Numbered from the stretch's first letter, positions 24,840-33,739 are shown. The stretch is DNA of 64,000 nucleotides from VBAS01 sp964444975 (GCA_964444975.1 CAYUJD010000008.1:18357-82356), one strand, 5' to 3'. The notes: generated by a model not told the origin, from the letters alone. Numbers and translations are program-made.

Positions 24840-25442
24840 TTATTTCATCCTTGTCACTTTATACAGTTTGCCGGCTTTGTCATATGTAGTCCACTCCCCC
24901 GTTTGTTTGCCTTGGCTGAAAAAACCGGACCGCAGGATGATGCCATCTTTGCGGAACCATTCCCAATAGCCGTCAGGCAATCCGTTTTTCATTGTGCCTT
25001 TGGCCCAAATGCTGCCATCGTTATGATACTTGATAAAATTTGCCGCCCTGGTATTTTTAGAACTGTTTTTCCGTGCAATGGCTTTTGCTTTTGCCTTTTC
25101 CAGGTTTTGTTTCGTCCTGTATTTAACCATTTTTGCAATCAGCCGCAGCGGCAGCGGTTTGTCAAGCGGAAATTTTATGGTGCCTTTTGAACCCTCGTAA
25201 GCCGACATTTCCTTTTTCAACTCCACGGCATTCCATGGTGCAGGATACAAGCTGATATGTTTGGCCCATGCCGCAAAGAAAACCAGCATACCATGAAATT
25301 TGTAAGCAGGTATCTGGTAACTGATGAGTTCTTCGGCTTCAGGGGCCGCTTTTTTTATGGTTTGTCTCAGCTGCTGCAATTTTTTTTGCACCGCTGCCGG
25401 ACAGGCAGCAATGTAGCTGTCAACATCCTTTGCTTTTATCAT
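24840..25442 (-). CDS. DUF1801 domain fused to a MORN-like C-terminus
   Basis: 200 residues. Residues about 1-115 are DUF1801 ('VDSYIAACPAAVQKKLQQLR', 'AEELISYQIPAYKFHGMLVF', 'GTIKFPLDKPLPLRLIAKMV'). After a Lys/Ala-rich linker (116-135), residues about 136-198 hold MORN/YwqK-like repeats ('YHNDGSIWAKGTMKNGLPDG', 'GYWEWFRKDG', 'SQGKQTGEWTTYDKAGK'). The function is unknown; DUF1801 relatives have been proposed as iron-chaperone-like (frataxin-like fold). No export signal. The nearby degraded DUF1801 gene at 22364 is a different lineage without the MORN part. Confidence 0.82.
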   Translation of the reverse strand: MIKAKDVDSYIAACPAAVQKKLQQLRQTIKKAAPEAEELISYQIPAYKFHGMLVFFAAWAKHISLYPAPWNAVELKKEMSAYEGSKGTIKFPLDKPLPLRLIAKMVKYRTKQNLEKAKAKAIARKNSSKNTRAANFIKYHNDGSIWAKGTMKNGLPDGYWEWFRKDGIILRSGFFSQGKQTGEWTTYDKAGKLYKVTRMK

Positions 25443-25478
25443 AAGCTATTGTTTAAAGCTTTTTGCTGCGGGAAATGT

Positions 25479-26351
25479 TCAGGCTTCACAAATGCTTTTC
25501 AGCTTAGCCAGTGCCTTAGGCCAGGTTTCTTCGAAGAAAGCTTGAAAGTTTTTAGTAACATCAATTTGCACAGTCAGCACAGTGCTTCCGTTGGCAGTAG
25601 TAAAAGTATAATTCTCCAATGCCCCTGCCCAGGCTGATGCCTGGCTGTAATCCTCTTTTCCGTCTTTTATTTCGCCCAGGTGTTCAATACTCACAAATTT
25701 GTTCTGAATATTTTCTTTTATACGGCTCAGCATTCCCTGCAGGTTGCCTTTATCATCAGGTCCCAGGAAATGAATCGTTGATCCTTTCTGCCACGAACCT
25801 TCATAAAACGAGCCATGCGCAAACTCCGATGTCCATTGGCGGTAAGTTTCATCACCCAGCATGCGGTTATACACTTTTTCCGCCGGGGCGTGGATGGTAA
25901 TGCTGAAGGTTAACGTAACCAGGTTGGTTTTTCTTTCAGCATATTTTTTAAAATTGTTGAGAATAGACTGCCAGCCCTGCTGCTGCAGCTCAAGAGAATG
26001 CTCACTTTCGGCTTCGAATGTTTCAGTCACATGAGTTTGATTACCGGTGCCGGCAAAATTCACTTTCACTTTTCGTCCGTCGGCCATAGTATATTCAATC
26101 AGTTCAGGCTCCTTTACCTTGTCATATACACCGGCGAAATCGAAACTGAAGCTACCGTCTTTTGCCGCCATGGTGTAGGAAAAAGAACCGCCTTCCCATA
26201 AATTGTTTTCGGCTTTTGGTGTATGCCAGTCGTCGCTGGCATTATTCCATAGCATAATATGCTCCGGTTCGGTCCAAAATTTCCATGCTTTTTCTGCCGG
26301 CACATTTACTGCTGTTTCCACGGTAATGGTTGTTTTGGTTATCGTTTCCAT
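25479..26351 (-). CDS. Tandem SRPBCC (AHSA1-like) two-domain protein
   Basis: 290 residues. Two START-like SRPBCC domains, about 5-140 and 145-288, each start with a strand plus 'VPAEKAWKFWTEPEHIMLWN' or 'APAEKVYNRMLGDETYRQWT' and end in a long helix ('GWQSILNNFKKYAERK', 'FFEETWPKALAKLKSICEA'). AHSA1-type proteins bind hydrophobic ligands or act as chaperone cofactors; the ligand is unknown. Cytosolic. Same-strand neighbours are small VOC/DUF1801 genes, typical of Bacteroidota accessory clusters. Confidence 0.85.
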   Translation of the reverse strand: METITKTTITVETAVNVPAEKAWKFWTEPEHIMLWNNASDDWHTPKAENNLWEGGSFSYTMAAKDGSFSFDFAGVYDKVKEPELIEYTMADGRKVKVNFAGTGNQTHVTETFEAESEHSLELQQQGWQSILNNFKKYAERKTNLVTLTFSITIHAPAEKVYNRMLGDETYRQWTSEFAHGSFYEGSWQKGSTIHFLGPDDKGNLQGMLSRIKENIQNKFVSIEHLGEIKDGKEDYSQASAWAGALENYTFTTANGSTVLTVQIDVTKNFQAFFEETWPKALAKLKSICEA

Positions 26352-26418
26352 ATAAAAATTTTTTTTAGAAGTCAGAATGGGGCAATCCGCTTCAAGTTAA
26401 CACAACTTTATTTTAAAA

Positions 26419-26532
26419 TCAGTTTTTTGAATAAGTAACCATCCAGGTAATTCCAAATTTATCAGTCGGTACCTGAAAAGTGGCTCCCCGGGTATTCTGG
26501 TGCAGCGTTTCTATAATCTTTTGGAATGTCAT
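26419..26532 (-). pseudogene. C-terminal remnant of a PhnB-like VOC gene
   Basis: A 37-codon frame (ATG at 26532, TGA at 26419) reads 'MTFQKIIETLHQN' then 'VPTDKFGITWMVTYSKN', the characteristic last strand of PhnB-like VOC proteins. The N-terminal three quarters are not recognisable upstream (26533-26687), so this is a truncated relic. It adjoins the intact SRPBCC gene and the GlxA-type regulator. Confidence 0.6.
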
Positions 26533-26687
26533 CCTTCTCTGCATATACCCTGCACCTTTCGCCTATCATTTTCATACCAAAACAAAGCTAATGACTCCTG
26601 CCTTCCTTCACGCTGTGGAATTACGTCAATCGCAGGGGTTGTTTGCGTCAGTAATTGAACTTAACTTTATAAAAACGAAAACCCGGT

Positions 26688-27671
26688 ATGAAAAACATTG
26701 CAATACTTGTTCCTGAAACTGCTGTAGTGGAAGCCGTAGCTGATCCACGCTATATGTTCACAGCAATAAATGACTTTCTGAAAAGCCAGGGCCAGGCCGC
26801 TATTTTCAATGTGCAGCTGGTAGGCCTTACCAAAGATGTAAAGCTGGCCGATGGCATTTTCACCATTCATACTGATGCGCAGCTGACAAATGCCGGTAAG
26901 CCAGACCTCATCATCATTCCGGCGCTGAGCGGCAACCTGGAACATGCAATCAAACTGAATAAAGATTTTATTCCCTGGATTGTGAAGCACTATAAAAGCG
27001 GTGCCGAAGTGGCCAGCCTTTGCATCGGCGCTTTCCTGCTTGCTGCCACCGGGTTGCTGAATGGTAAAAGCTGCTCCACGCACTGGGTATTTGCCAATGA
27101 ATTCAGGGCCATGTTTCCTGAAGTGAACCTGGTGGACAATAAAATTGTTACCGAACAAAACGGTCTGTACACCAGCGGCGGCGCCAACTCATATTGGAAC
27201 CTGCTGCTGCACCTGGTGGAAAAATACACCAGCCGTGGGCTGGCCATTCTTGCTTCCAAATTTTTTGTGCTCGATATTGACCGCAACAGCCAGGCGCCAT
27301 TCAGTATTTTCAAAGGACAAAAAATTCATGATGATACGGCTGTAAAAAAAGCACAGGAAATAATTGAACAGAACTGGCAGGAAAAAATTTCTGTAAAGGA
27401 GCTGTGCAACCAGCTGCACATCGGGCGGCGCAGCTTTGAAAGGCGGTTTAAAAAAGCCACCAACAACACCGTGGTGGAATACATGCAGCGGGTAAAAATT
27501 GAATCGGCCAAGAAACAGTTCGAGAACGGCCGGAAAACTGTAAGTGAAGTGATGTATGAAGTGGGTTATGCCGACACCAAAGCCTTCCGCGATTTGTTTA
27601 AAAAAATCACAGGTATGAGCCCGGTGGATTACCGCAGAAAATACACTAAAGACCCGGCGCAATTAAACTGA
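26688..27671 (+). CDS. GlxA-type regulator: DJ-1/PfpI domain plus AraC DNA-binding domain
   Basis: 327 residues. Residues about 1-200 form a DJ-1/PfpI (class I glutamine-amidotransferase-like) domain with the nucleophile-elbow region 'VASLCIGAFLLAATGLLNGK' and 'TEQNGLYTSGGANSYWNL'. Residues about 225-320 form the AraC double HTH ('KISVKELCNQLHIGRRSFER', 'EVMYEVGYADTKAFRDLFKK', 'GMSPVDYRRKY'). It is a cytosolic transcription factor. It is divergent from the small-gene run ending at 26351 and is a candidate regulator of that run or of the genes at 27.7-28.6 kb. Inducer unknown. Confidence 0.93.
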   Translation: MKNIAILVPETAVVEAVADPRYMFTAINDFLKSQGQAAIFNVQLVGLTKDVKLADGIFTIHTDAQLTNAGKPDLIIIPALSGNLEHAIKLNKDFIPWIVKHYKSGAEVASLCIGAFLLAATGLLNGKSCSTHWVFANEFRAMFPEVNLVDNKIVTEQNGLYTSGGANSYWNLLLHLVEKYTSRGLAILASKFFVLDIDRNSQAPFSIFKGQKIHDDTAVKKAQEIIEQNWQEKISVKELCNQLHIGRRSFERRFKKATNNTVVEYMQRVKIESAKKQFENGRKTVSEVMYEVGYADTKAFRDLFKKITGMSPVDYRRKYTKDPAQLN

Positions 27672-27680
27672 ACCGGCCTT

Positions 27681-28076
27681 TTATTTTTTTGCAGGCTCTA
27701 TTAAATCCCAAAGATTGCCGTAGAGGTCTTTGAATACCGCCACCTTGCCATAGTCTTCCTGCCGGGGCGGGCTTACTATCTCAATTTGATGGGCAAGGAG
27801 GTTTTGATAATCTCTTTCAAAATTATCGGTGTGCAGGAATAAAAACACAGGGCCCCCGGTTTGATTGCCAATGCGGCTGGCCTGCGCATCATTGTCTGCC
27901 TTAGCCAGCAGCAGGCGGCAACCACTCACCCCCTTGGGTTTCACCAATACCCAGCGTTTGGTTTCGCTGAGCTTTGTGTCTTCTACTAAAGTGAAATAGA
28001 GTTTTTTGGTGTAAAAATGGATGGCTTCGTCGTAATCACTTACAATAACGGCCACCTGGGCAAGACGTTGATTCAT
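27681..28076 (-). CDS. VOC-superfamily protein
   Basis: 131 residues. 'QRLAQVAVIVSDYDEAIHFY' followed by 'KLYFTLVEDTKLSETKRWVL' starts the first VOC module. 'VFKDLYGNLWDLIEP' ends the second, with the conserved Gly-Asn/Asp-Leu pattern. It is a probable small-molecule-binding or glyoxalase-like enzyme of unknown substrate. It converges on the GlxA-type regulator with a 9-base gap between stops and precedes a same-strand set with the DHFR-like gene at 28093. Confidence 0.87.
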   Translation of the reverse strand: MNQRLAQVAVIVSDYDEAIHFYTKKLYFTLVEDTKLSETKRWVLVKPKGVSGCRLLLAKADNDAQASRIGNQTGGPVFLFLHTDNFERDYQNLLAHQIEIVSPPRQEDYGKVAVFKDLYGNLWDLIEPAKK

Positions 28077-28092
28077 GAAGCAAATATGTGCA

Positions 28093-28617
28093 TTATTTTT
28101 TTATTTTATAACCAAGCATCAGCAGCCCGTTGTCATAAATTTTACTGTTGGTAAGGGTCAGCCAAGTCCGGGTTTTTATTTCTTTAAAAAGCGGTTTGCC
28201 GCCGCCAAGTATTACCGGGTGCACGGCAAGAACGACTTCATCCACCAGTGGCAGGTTCATTAGTGATGAAATCAGTTCGGCACCGCCAAAAAGCCAGATG
28301 TCTTTTCCCTTGCTGTTTTTAATCTTTTCCACTTCAGTTTTGGTATCGCCGTTTACCAGCTCAGCGCCATCTTTTACTTTTTTCAGCGTATGGGAAAAAA
28401 TATATTCCTTGAGCTTTGGAAAACCCGGGGGCGGTTCTTCACCCTGCATGCTCAGTGTCAGCGCATAACTTTTGCGGCCCATGAAAACAGCGTCAATGCG
28501 TTTGAAAAAAACCGACAGGGCATAGTCCTGGTCGGTAAAGCACCAGTCAAATTCACCTTTGGGGCCTTCAATAAACCCATCGAGGCTGACGGCAAGCTGA
28601 AGAATGACTTTGCGCAT
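28093..28617 (-). CDS. Dihydrofolate-reductase-like protein (RibD C-terminal family)
   Basis: 174 residues. 'MRKVILQLAVSLDGFIEGPK' at the N-terminus, 'AVFMGRKSYAL', and 'KDIWLFGGAELISSLMNLPL' with 'VDEVVLAVHPVILGGGKPLF' match the bacterial DHFR/RibD-C family. It likely binds NADPH and reduces an unknown substrate; it is probably not the housekeeping folate enzyme. Cytosolic, with a 16-base gap to the VOC gene downstream. Confidence 0.9.
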   Translation of the reverse strand: MRKVILQLAVSLDGFIEGPKGEFDWCFTDQDYALSVFFKRIDAVFMGRKSYALTLSMQGEEPPPGFPKLKEYIFSHTLKKVKDGAELVNGDTKTEVEKIKNSKGKDIWLFGGAELISSLMNLPLVDEVVLAVHPVILGGGKPLFKEIKTRTWLTLTNSKIYDNGLLMLGYKIKK

Positions 28618-28656
28618 ACTATAGAATATTGAATGGAATTTACTGATTAAAAAAAA

Positions 28657-30777
28657 TCAGTTGCAAACCTGGCCTGCAGCGTTTACCGCCGGCTGATAAC
28701 CCAGGCTTGCCGCTTTTTTCATATCGGCACAGGCGTTATCTTTTTTTCCGGAATAAAAAGCGGCCAAGGACCTGCCGTAATACGCTTCGGCATAGTCGGG
28801 CTTGGTTTCAATGGCTTTTGAATAGCTGCGGATGGCGTCGGCATATTTTTTTGTATTGGAAAAAACATTTCCCATGTTCAGCCATGCTTTGAAATACGCC
28901 GGGTTCAGTTGTGTGGCTTTTTCATAATCCCGGATTGCCCTATCGGTCATTTTCCTGTTCATGTACAATGCACCGCGGTTGAAGTAGGCAATGGGGAAGC
29001 CCGGATTCAGCCTGATGGTTTCTTCATAATCTTTCAGCGCTTCATCGTAGCGGTTGTTGTCACGCAGCACGTTTGCCCGGTTCAATATAGCTTCCACATA
29101 ATTTTTATTCAGCTCAATTGCTTTGCTGAAATTGCTGATGGCTTCTTCAGTTTTTCCCTGGCTCATATACAGGTTTCCCCGGCTATACCAGGCCTCGGCA
29201 AAATCAGGCTTCATTTCGATGGCTTTGTCCAGGTCTTTTTTTGCTTCCTCATTCCTGTTCAAATTTTTCAGCACATTGCCGCGGTTCATGTACAATCCTT
29301 CAGACTCCGGCATCAGCTCAATGGCTTTGTTGAAATCGGCCAGGGCTTCTTCATTGCGGCTGGTGTTCATAAAAAGAATGCCCCGGTTGTTGTACGCCCT
29401 GAAATGATCGGGCTTCAGCTCAAGGGCTTTATTGAAATCGGCCAGGGCCAGGTCATTCTTTCCTTCATTCAGGTAAAATCGTCCGCGGTTGTTGTAGGCA
29501 TACGGTATGGTCTGGTAGCGGCTGATGACATCATTCCACAAAGTGAGGTCATTCTTCCACACTTTACACCGTTCAATTGTTTTTACAGAAAAACCAACAG
29601 CAAACACCCCCGCAATAGCCATTGCCTGCCATCGTGGTTTTTTATTTATTAAAAAATGAAATGCTTCGCCTGCCAGGTAACATATCCCGATAGAAGGAAT
29701 ATAACTGTACCGGTCGGCCATGATGGCGCCGCCGACTGGCAACAGCTGCAGCACAAGAAATACCGTGATGGAAAAAAAACCCACTCCGAAAAAGATTTTC
29801 CTGGTATGCTTTGCCGAATAGTAAACGGCAATAATAAGCCCGGCCAGGATGGCAGGGTACAGATAATAAATTACCGGGAGTGACTCATCACTTTTTACCG
29901 GGTAGGGATAATAGGCACTCAGGTTAAGCGGCAAAACAAGTTTTATAAGGTAACTGATAAATCCATAACTGGCGAAAACAAGCCGCTGGAATAATGGATA
30001 ATCAACCGCCTCCGTAGCTCCTTCCGATTGCTGCGCCCAAATGGCTACGATGCCGAAAATAATTGAAAGCAGGAAGAAAGGCAGTTTTTCCAAAAGCGTT
30101 TTGCCATTTATTTTTTTGCCCGTAAAATAATCGGTAAGCAGCAGCACCACCGGCAGCGAAGCAGCCATGGCTTTGGAAAGCAGTGAGCATAAAAACAGGA
30201 GAAGTGAAAAGAAGTAAAATTTCTTTTGCCGGTCTTTCAGAAATTTCAGGTAAAAAATATAAGCAGTAAGGAAGAAGAAAGTATAGAGTAAATCCTTACG
30301 CTCAGCGGCCCAGGCCACCGATTCCACATGCAGCGGGTGAATGCCGAATAAAAGCGAGGCCATGATGGCCACCTCCGTTTTACCACTTACAAGCAGAATG
30401 GCATAAAAAACCAAAACCACATTCAGCAGATGTAAAAAAAGGTTGACGGTATGAAAGGCGGTTTCATTCAAACCAAATAGCTGGTATTCGGCGGCAAACG
30501 TGAGTATGGTAAGCGGGTGATAATTTCCCATTACATAGGTGGAAAAAATTTCTTTCAGGTTTATGATATGCAGCAGCGGATTATTTTTTATATAGTTATC
30601 ATCGTCCCATGCCAGAAGGCCGTTTTGCAGCACCGGCAGATAAACAAGAAATGAAATGATTACAATGACGGGAAGCAGGCTGTAGTTTTTCCACATCGGC
30701 GACCGGGTGGTTTTCAGCGGGAGCGGCGGACCTTTTTTCGTTGGTGATGACTGCTTATACTTATTTTTTTTCTTCAT
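28657..30777 (-). CDS. TMTC-like membrane protein: GT-C-type transmembrane part plus TPR repeats
   Basis: 706 residues. After a Lys-rich N-terminus, about 10-11 transmembrane segments span residues 30-410. The first loop carries 'LLAWDDDNYIKNNPLL', the acidic signature seen in TMTC/PMT-type GT-C glycosyltransferases, and 'HPLHVESVAWAAERKDLLYT' is the other hallmark. Residues about 430-700 contain seven to eight TPRs ('YAYNNRGRFYLNEGKNDLAL', 'EAWYSRGNLYMSQGKTEEAI'). Eukaryotic TMTCs are O-mannosyltransferases; bacterial homologues are untested. Possible role: protein O-glycosylation in the periplasm using a lipid-linked sugar (inference). Confidence 0.85.
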   Translation of the reverse strand: MKKKNKYKQSSPTKKGPPLPLKTTRSPMWKNYSLLPVIVIISFLVYLPVLQNGLLAWDDDNYIKNNPLLHIINLKEIFSTYVMGNYHPLTILTFAAEYQLFGLNETAFHTVNLFLHLLNVVLVFYAILLVSGKTEVAIMASLLFGIHPLHVESVAWAAERKDLLYTFFFLTAYIFYLKFLKDRQKKFYFFSLLLFLCSLLSKAMAASLPVVLLLTDYFTGKKINGKTLLEKLPFFLLSIIFGIVAIWAQQSEGATEAVDYPLFQRLVFASYGFISYLIKLVLPLNLSAYYPYPVKSDESLPVIYYLYPAILAGLIIAVYYSAKHTRKIFFGVGFFSITVFLVLQLLPVGGAIMADRYSYIPSIGICYLAGEAFHFLINKKPRWQAMAIAGVFAVGFSVKTIERCKVWKNDLTLWNDVISRYQTIPYAYNNRGRFYLNEGKNDLALADFNKALELKPDHFRAYNNRGILFMNTSRNEEALADFNKAIELMPESEGLYMNRGNVLKNLNRNEEAKKDLDKAIEMKPDFAEAWYSRGNLYMSQGKTEEAISNFSKAIELNKNYVEAILNRANVLRDNNRYDEALKDYEETIRLNPGFPIAYFNRGALYMNRKMTDRAIRDYEKATQLNPAYFKAWLNMGNVFSNTKKYADAIRSYSKAIETKPDYAEAYYGRSLAAFYSGKKDNACADMKKAASLGYQPAVNAAGQVCN

Positions 30778-31025
30778 AAGTTAGTAATGGTTGCCGGCTA
30801 TCCCGGTCACATTGCACACCGCTTTTTCAGCCGATAAATTTATTTTAAAACGGCAAGCCTTGAAAATTTAATGCCTGTAAACACCATACCGGGTAAATAT
30901 ATTTTGTTAGCGTAACATTTTTTTAGCGGGAGGGCCGGTAGCCTTATGACTGCAGCATTGGGCTGGGGCCTGAATCAGAACCGGGCATTATGAAGTAACG
31001 GCCGCTTTGAGTGTCCAATCAATTA

Positions 31026-31496
31026 TTATTTCTCCTGCCTGAGTAATTTTTTTATCAGAGATATTTGCCCCAGGTGGTAATGAATATGCTCAACTACACC
31101 ATGAATATTCCGGTAGTAATTTCCATATTTTTCATCACAAAAAGTTTCGGCAATCCTGCTTTCGGGCAACTGCTCAACCAGGCTGGCCAATTTTTCTGCA
31201 TCGGACCAGGTTTTATCCAGCATTTTTTCCCAATCGGTTTGCGACTGAACAGGCGGAAGATTAAAACTGAATTTATCGCTGGCATCGAGCGGGCCGCCCT
31301 GTAATACCTTTAACACAGCACTTACATAATAATTCATGTGGAATACGAGGGCTGCAATTGTGTTTAGCGAGTTTACTTTTTCTGTAGCCTGTTGCCAGGT
31401 GACATCGGCTAAAGTATCTTTCAGGTTAACATCAGTCCAGTTGCCTCCGAAATGAACATCGCGGATATGCTTTGCCATCTGCTTTGCTAAATTCAT
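31026..31496 (-). CDS. DinB-like four-helix protein (DUF1572 type)
   Basis: 156 residues. Four amphipathic helices with potential metal histidines: 'IAALVFHMNYYVSAVLKVLQ', and near the C-terminus 'NIHGVVEHIHYHLGQISLIK'. This fits the DinB/DUF1572 superfamily, many members of which bind zinc or nickel and are thiol-transferase-like or stress-linked. Cytosolic. The flanking spacers (30778-31025, 31497-31636) hold no further ORF. Substrate unknown. Confidence 0.82.
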   Translation of the reverse strand: MNLAKQMAKHIRDVHFGGNWTDVNLKDTLADVTWQQATEKVNSLNTIAALVFHMNYYVSAVLKVLQGGPLDASDKFSFNLPPVQSQTDWEKMLDKTWSDAEKLASLVEQLPESRIAETFCDEKYGNYYRNIHGVVEHIHYHLGQISLIKKLLRQEK

Positions 31497-31636
31497 AAAG
31501 TGTTTATTAATTTTTTACCCCGATCCGCTGGTGGCCCGGAATTACTTTCCGGGCAAAAATTTATTTCAGCAAGTGAAGACAAAAAAATCCGCCGCCGCAG
31601 CAGGACACTGAACTATTGACTAAGGACCAACGACTA

Positions 31637-32551
31637 CTAACTTTTCGCCTGCCACTCCCCTCTGCCTAAACCCGGAAACACATGTCGCTCGCTGTGGTAA
31701 GAAGAACGTACCAGCGGGCCGCTTTCCACATAATCGAAGCCAAGCTTATAACCAATCTCGCGGTATTCAGCAAACTCATCGGGATGCACAAAGCGTACCA
31801 CCGGCAGGTGCTTTTTGGTGGGTTGCAGGTATTGCCCCAGGGTAATCACCTCGCAGCCGTTGTCACGCAGGTCGGTCATAGTTTGAATCACTTCCTGTTT
31901 TGTTTCGCCCAGGCCAAGCATGATGCCGCTCTTGGTGCGCATGCCGCCCTGCTTTAATATTTTTATCACTTCCATGCTGCGCCGGTATTTGGCCTGAATG
32001 CGTACCTGGCGGGTAAGCCGCTCGGTGGTTTCGATGTTGTGGCTCACTACTTCCGGCGCGGCATCTATTATACGCTGAATATTTTCTTTTTCTCCTTTAA
32101 AATCGGGTATCAGTGTTTCCAACGTAGTGGCGGGGTTCAGCGCTTTCACGGCTTTGATGGTATTGTGCCAGATGTTGGAGCCGCCGTCTTTGAGTTCATC
32201 ACGGTCGACGGAGGTGATGACGGCGTGTTTTACTTTCATCAGGTGAATGGCTTCGGCCACACGCTGCGGCTCATCCCAGTCAGGCGGCTCCGGACGGCCG
32301 GTAGCTACTGCACAAAAACCGCAGCTGCGGGTGCAGATGTTTCCCAGAATCATGAAGGTGGCAGTGCCGGCGCCCCAGCATTCGCCCATGTTCGGGCAGT
32401 TGCCGCTTTCGCAAATGGTGTGGAGCCGGTAGGTGTCTACCAGATTTCTTACCTGCTTGTATTCCTGGCCTATGGGCAGTTTGACACGAAGCCAGGATGG
32501 CTTCTTTGCACGTGGTTCAAGGGGTTCTGATATTACAGGTAGTTCAGTCAT
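31637..32551 (-). CDS. lipA: Lipoyl synthase
   Basis: 304 residues. A radical-SAM enzyme that inserts two sulfurs into octanoylated carrier proteins to make lipoyl groups for pyruvate and 2-oxoglutarate dehydrogenases. The auxiliary cluster cysteines are in 'CESGNCPNMGEC' (47, 52, 58) and the SAM-cluster cysteines in 'CTRSCGFC' (73, 77, 80). The C-terminal 'GPLVRSSYHSE' carries the conserved RSSY serine. The length is normal. lipB is not adjacent; pdhB, encoding a partner complex, is 23 kb away. The promoter-side spacer is filled with tandem words (32562-32671). Confidence 0.97.
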   Translation of the reverse strand: MTELPVISEPLEPRAKKPSWLRVKLPIGQEYKQVRNLVDTYRLHTICESGNCPNMGECWGAGTATFMILGNICTRSCGFCAVATGRPEPPDWDEPQRVAEAIHLMKVKHAVITSVDRDELKDGGSNIWHNTIKAVKALNPATTLETLIPDFKGEKENIQRIIDAAPEVVSHNIETTERLTRQVRIQAKYRRSMEVIKILKQGGMRTKSGIMLGLGETKQEVIQTMTDLRDNGCEVITLGQYLQPTKKHLPVVRFVHPDEFAEYREIGYKLGFDYVESGPLVRSSYHSERHVFPGLGRGEWQAKS

Positions 32552-32561
32552 TTGTTACTTT

Positions 32562-32671
32562 AAATATTCAATATTCAATGTTCAATGTTCAATGTCCCAC
32601 TCAAGCGAATCCCTTTAATTGAATGTTGAGCATTGATCCCGATAACCATCGGGATTGAGCATTGAATATTT
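32562..32671. repeat. Tandem and inverted words with a perfect hairpin upstream of lipA
   Basis: ttcaatattcaatgttcaatg-type tandem words (32565-32595) are followed by inverted counterparts (about 32620-32671). In the centre is a perfect hairpin atcccgat-aacc-atcgggat (32636-32655). The remainder of 32672-32775 shows nothing recognisable. Confidence 0.7.
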
Positions 32672-32775
32672 TATTGCCGAATAGCGATTTAAACGTACAA
32701 GAGTGCGACGCAACGGAAGCTAAATAGAATTACTTCAGCCGGTAACACAAATATTATCCCGCAAATTTAAAGCGA

Positions 32776-33585
32776 TTACTTTCTGTGGCCAAACATGACG
32801 GCTATATGCCCCTGGTAGAAGAATTGTTTGTTTTTCTGCAGGAGCATGATGGGAATTTTTCCAGAATAAAATTCTGCGCTTACTCCCACTTCGATGCCGG
32901 ATACCACTTCGTTGAAGCGGCCGAAGTCGAACCGGAGGGTTGATTTGGCGTACACACCGGGTTTCAGTTTTATTTCATTCCATCCTTTACCGAGGCCGCC
33001 GCCGCCGAGAATAAAACCGAATTTGAAAAGGGAATCTGTTTCGGGTGAATATTTAATGGTGCGGTTGATGCCATTTTCATCCACTTCGATGTAGTAAGGA
33101 CGGAGCAGTCCGAGGGAGAGCCCGCCCTTATAAACGAGGCTGACGGCCACGCCGTTTTTATTTCCCTTTTGCCCGATGATGCGTTGCTGCCCTACGCCAA
33201 GGCCCAGCTGGTAAAAATTATTAATCTTGCCGTAGATGTAAGGATTGCCGAAGGAAAATCCACCGGTGCCATTGGGCAGCTTGTCTTCTTTGGGATGTTT
33301 TATTTCGGTAAAATCAATGCTGTACACAAACGCATTGCGCTGCGATTTCATTTTTCCTTTTTCAAAAAAGAATCCATAGCCGTTGGTACGCAGTTGCAGG
33401 GCAAATATGCTTTGTTTGGAATACACCAGCACGCCTTCTTCATCCTGGCGGATGAGGTCGTTTATTTTTTTCTTCCGCTCTTCGCGGCGGGTATCTTTTT
33501 TCGATTTTTTTTCACCCGGTGTGTCCTGCGCTGCTGATGACATGCCCAGCGAAATCAAAGCTGAAATGATAAATAGTTTTTTCAC
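32776..33585 (-). CDS. Secreted, probably outer-membrane beta-barrel protein of unknown function
   Basis: 269 residues. The signal peptide 'MKKLFIISALISLGMSSAAQ' is followed by a highly charged Lys/Arg/Glu segment (about 25-50, KKSKKDTRREERKKK). Then come alternating strands rich in aromatic and glycine residues ('FALQLRTNGYGFFFEKGKMK', 'NFYQLGLGVGQQRIIGQKGN', 'GIEVGVSAEFYSGKIPIMLL') and a final strand 'YQGHIAVMFGHRK', as in Bacteroidota outer-membrane barrels. No named family is recognised. Monocistronic by its spacing. Confidence 0.7.
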   Translation of the reverse strand: MKKLFIISALISLGMSSAAQDTPGEKKSKKDTRREERKKKINDLIRQDEEGVLVYSKQSIFALQLRTNGYGFFFEKGKMKSQRNAFVYSIDFTEIKHPKEDKLPNGTGGFSFGNPYIYGKINNFYQLGLGVGQQRIIGQKGNKNGVAVSLVYKGGLSLGLLRPYYIEVDENGINRTIKYSPETDSLFKFGFILGGGGLGKGWNEIKLKPGVYAKSTLRFDFGRFNEVVSGIEVGVSAEFYSGKIPIMLLQKNKQFFYQGHIAVMFGHRK

Positions 33586-33711
33586 AGAAAAGATATTTTG
33601 GCTAAGAGTTTAAAAAGAGAATAAAGAGGAAAAAGAGGTTGCCGGTTGCTGGCTTCCTGTTTCCGGGTGGCTGCCATAATGTTCAGGCAACAGGTAACCG
33701 CTAATTTGTTC

Positions 33712-33739
33712 CTTATACCTTATACCTTATACCTTATAC
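33712..33739. repeat. Four tandem copies of the 7-mer cttatac
   Basis: Perfect tandem array of cttatac x4 in the spacer between the predicted outer-membrane protein gene and the OsmC gene. Adjacent bases contain purine-rich gaggaaaaagagg-type words (33600-33640). Confidence 0.8.

Noticed and set aside
28909..29652. A 247-codon open frame on the plus strand
   Set aside because: It is entirely antisense to the TPR-encoding part of the TMTC-like gene, and its sequence is a mirror of the repeat codons; no start context or family features.
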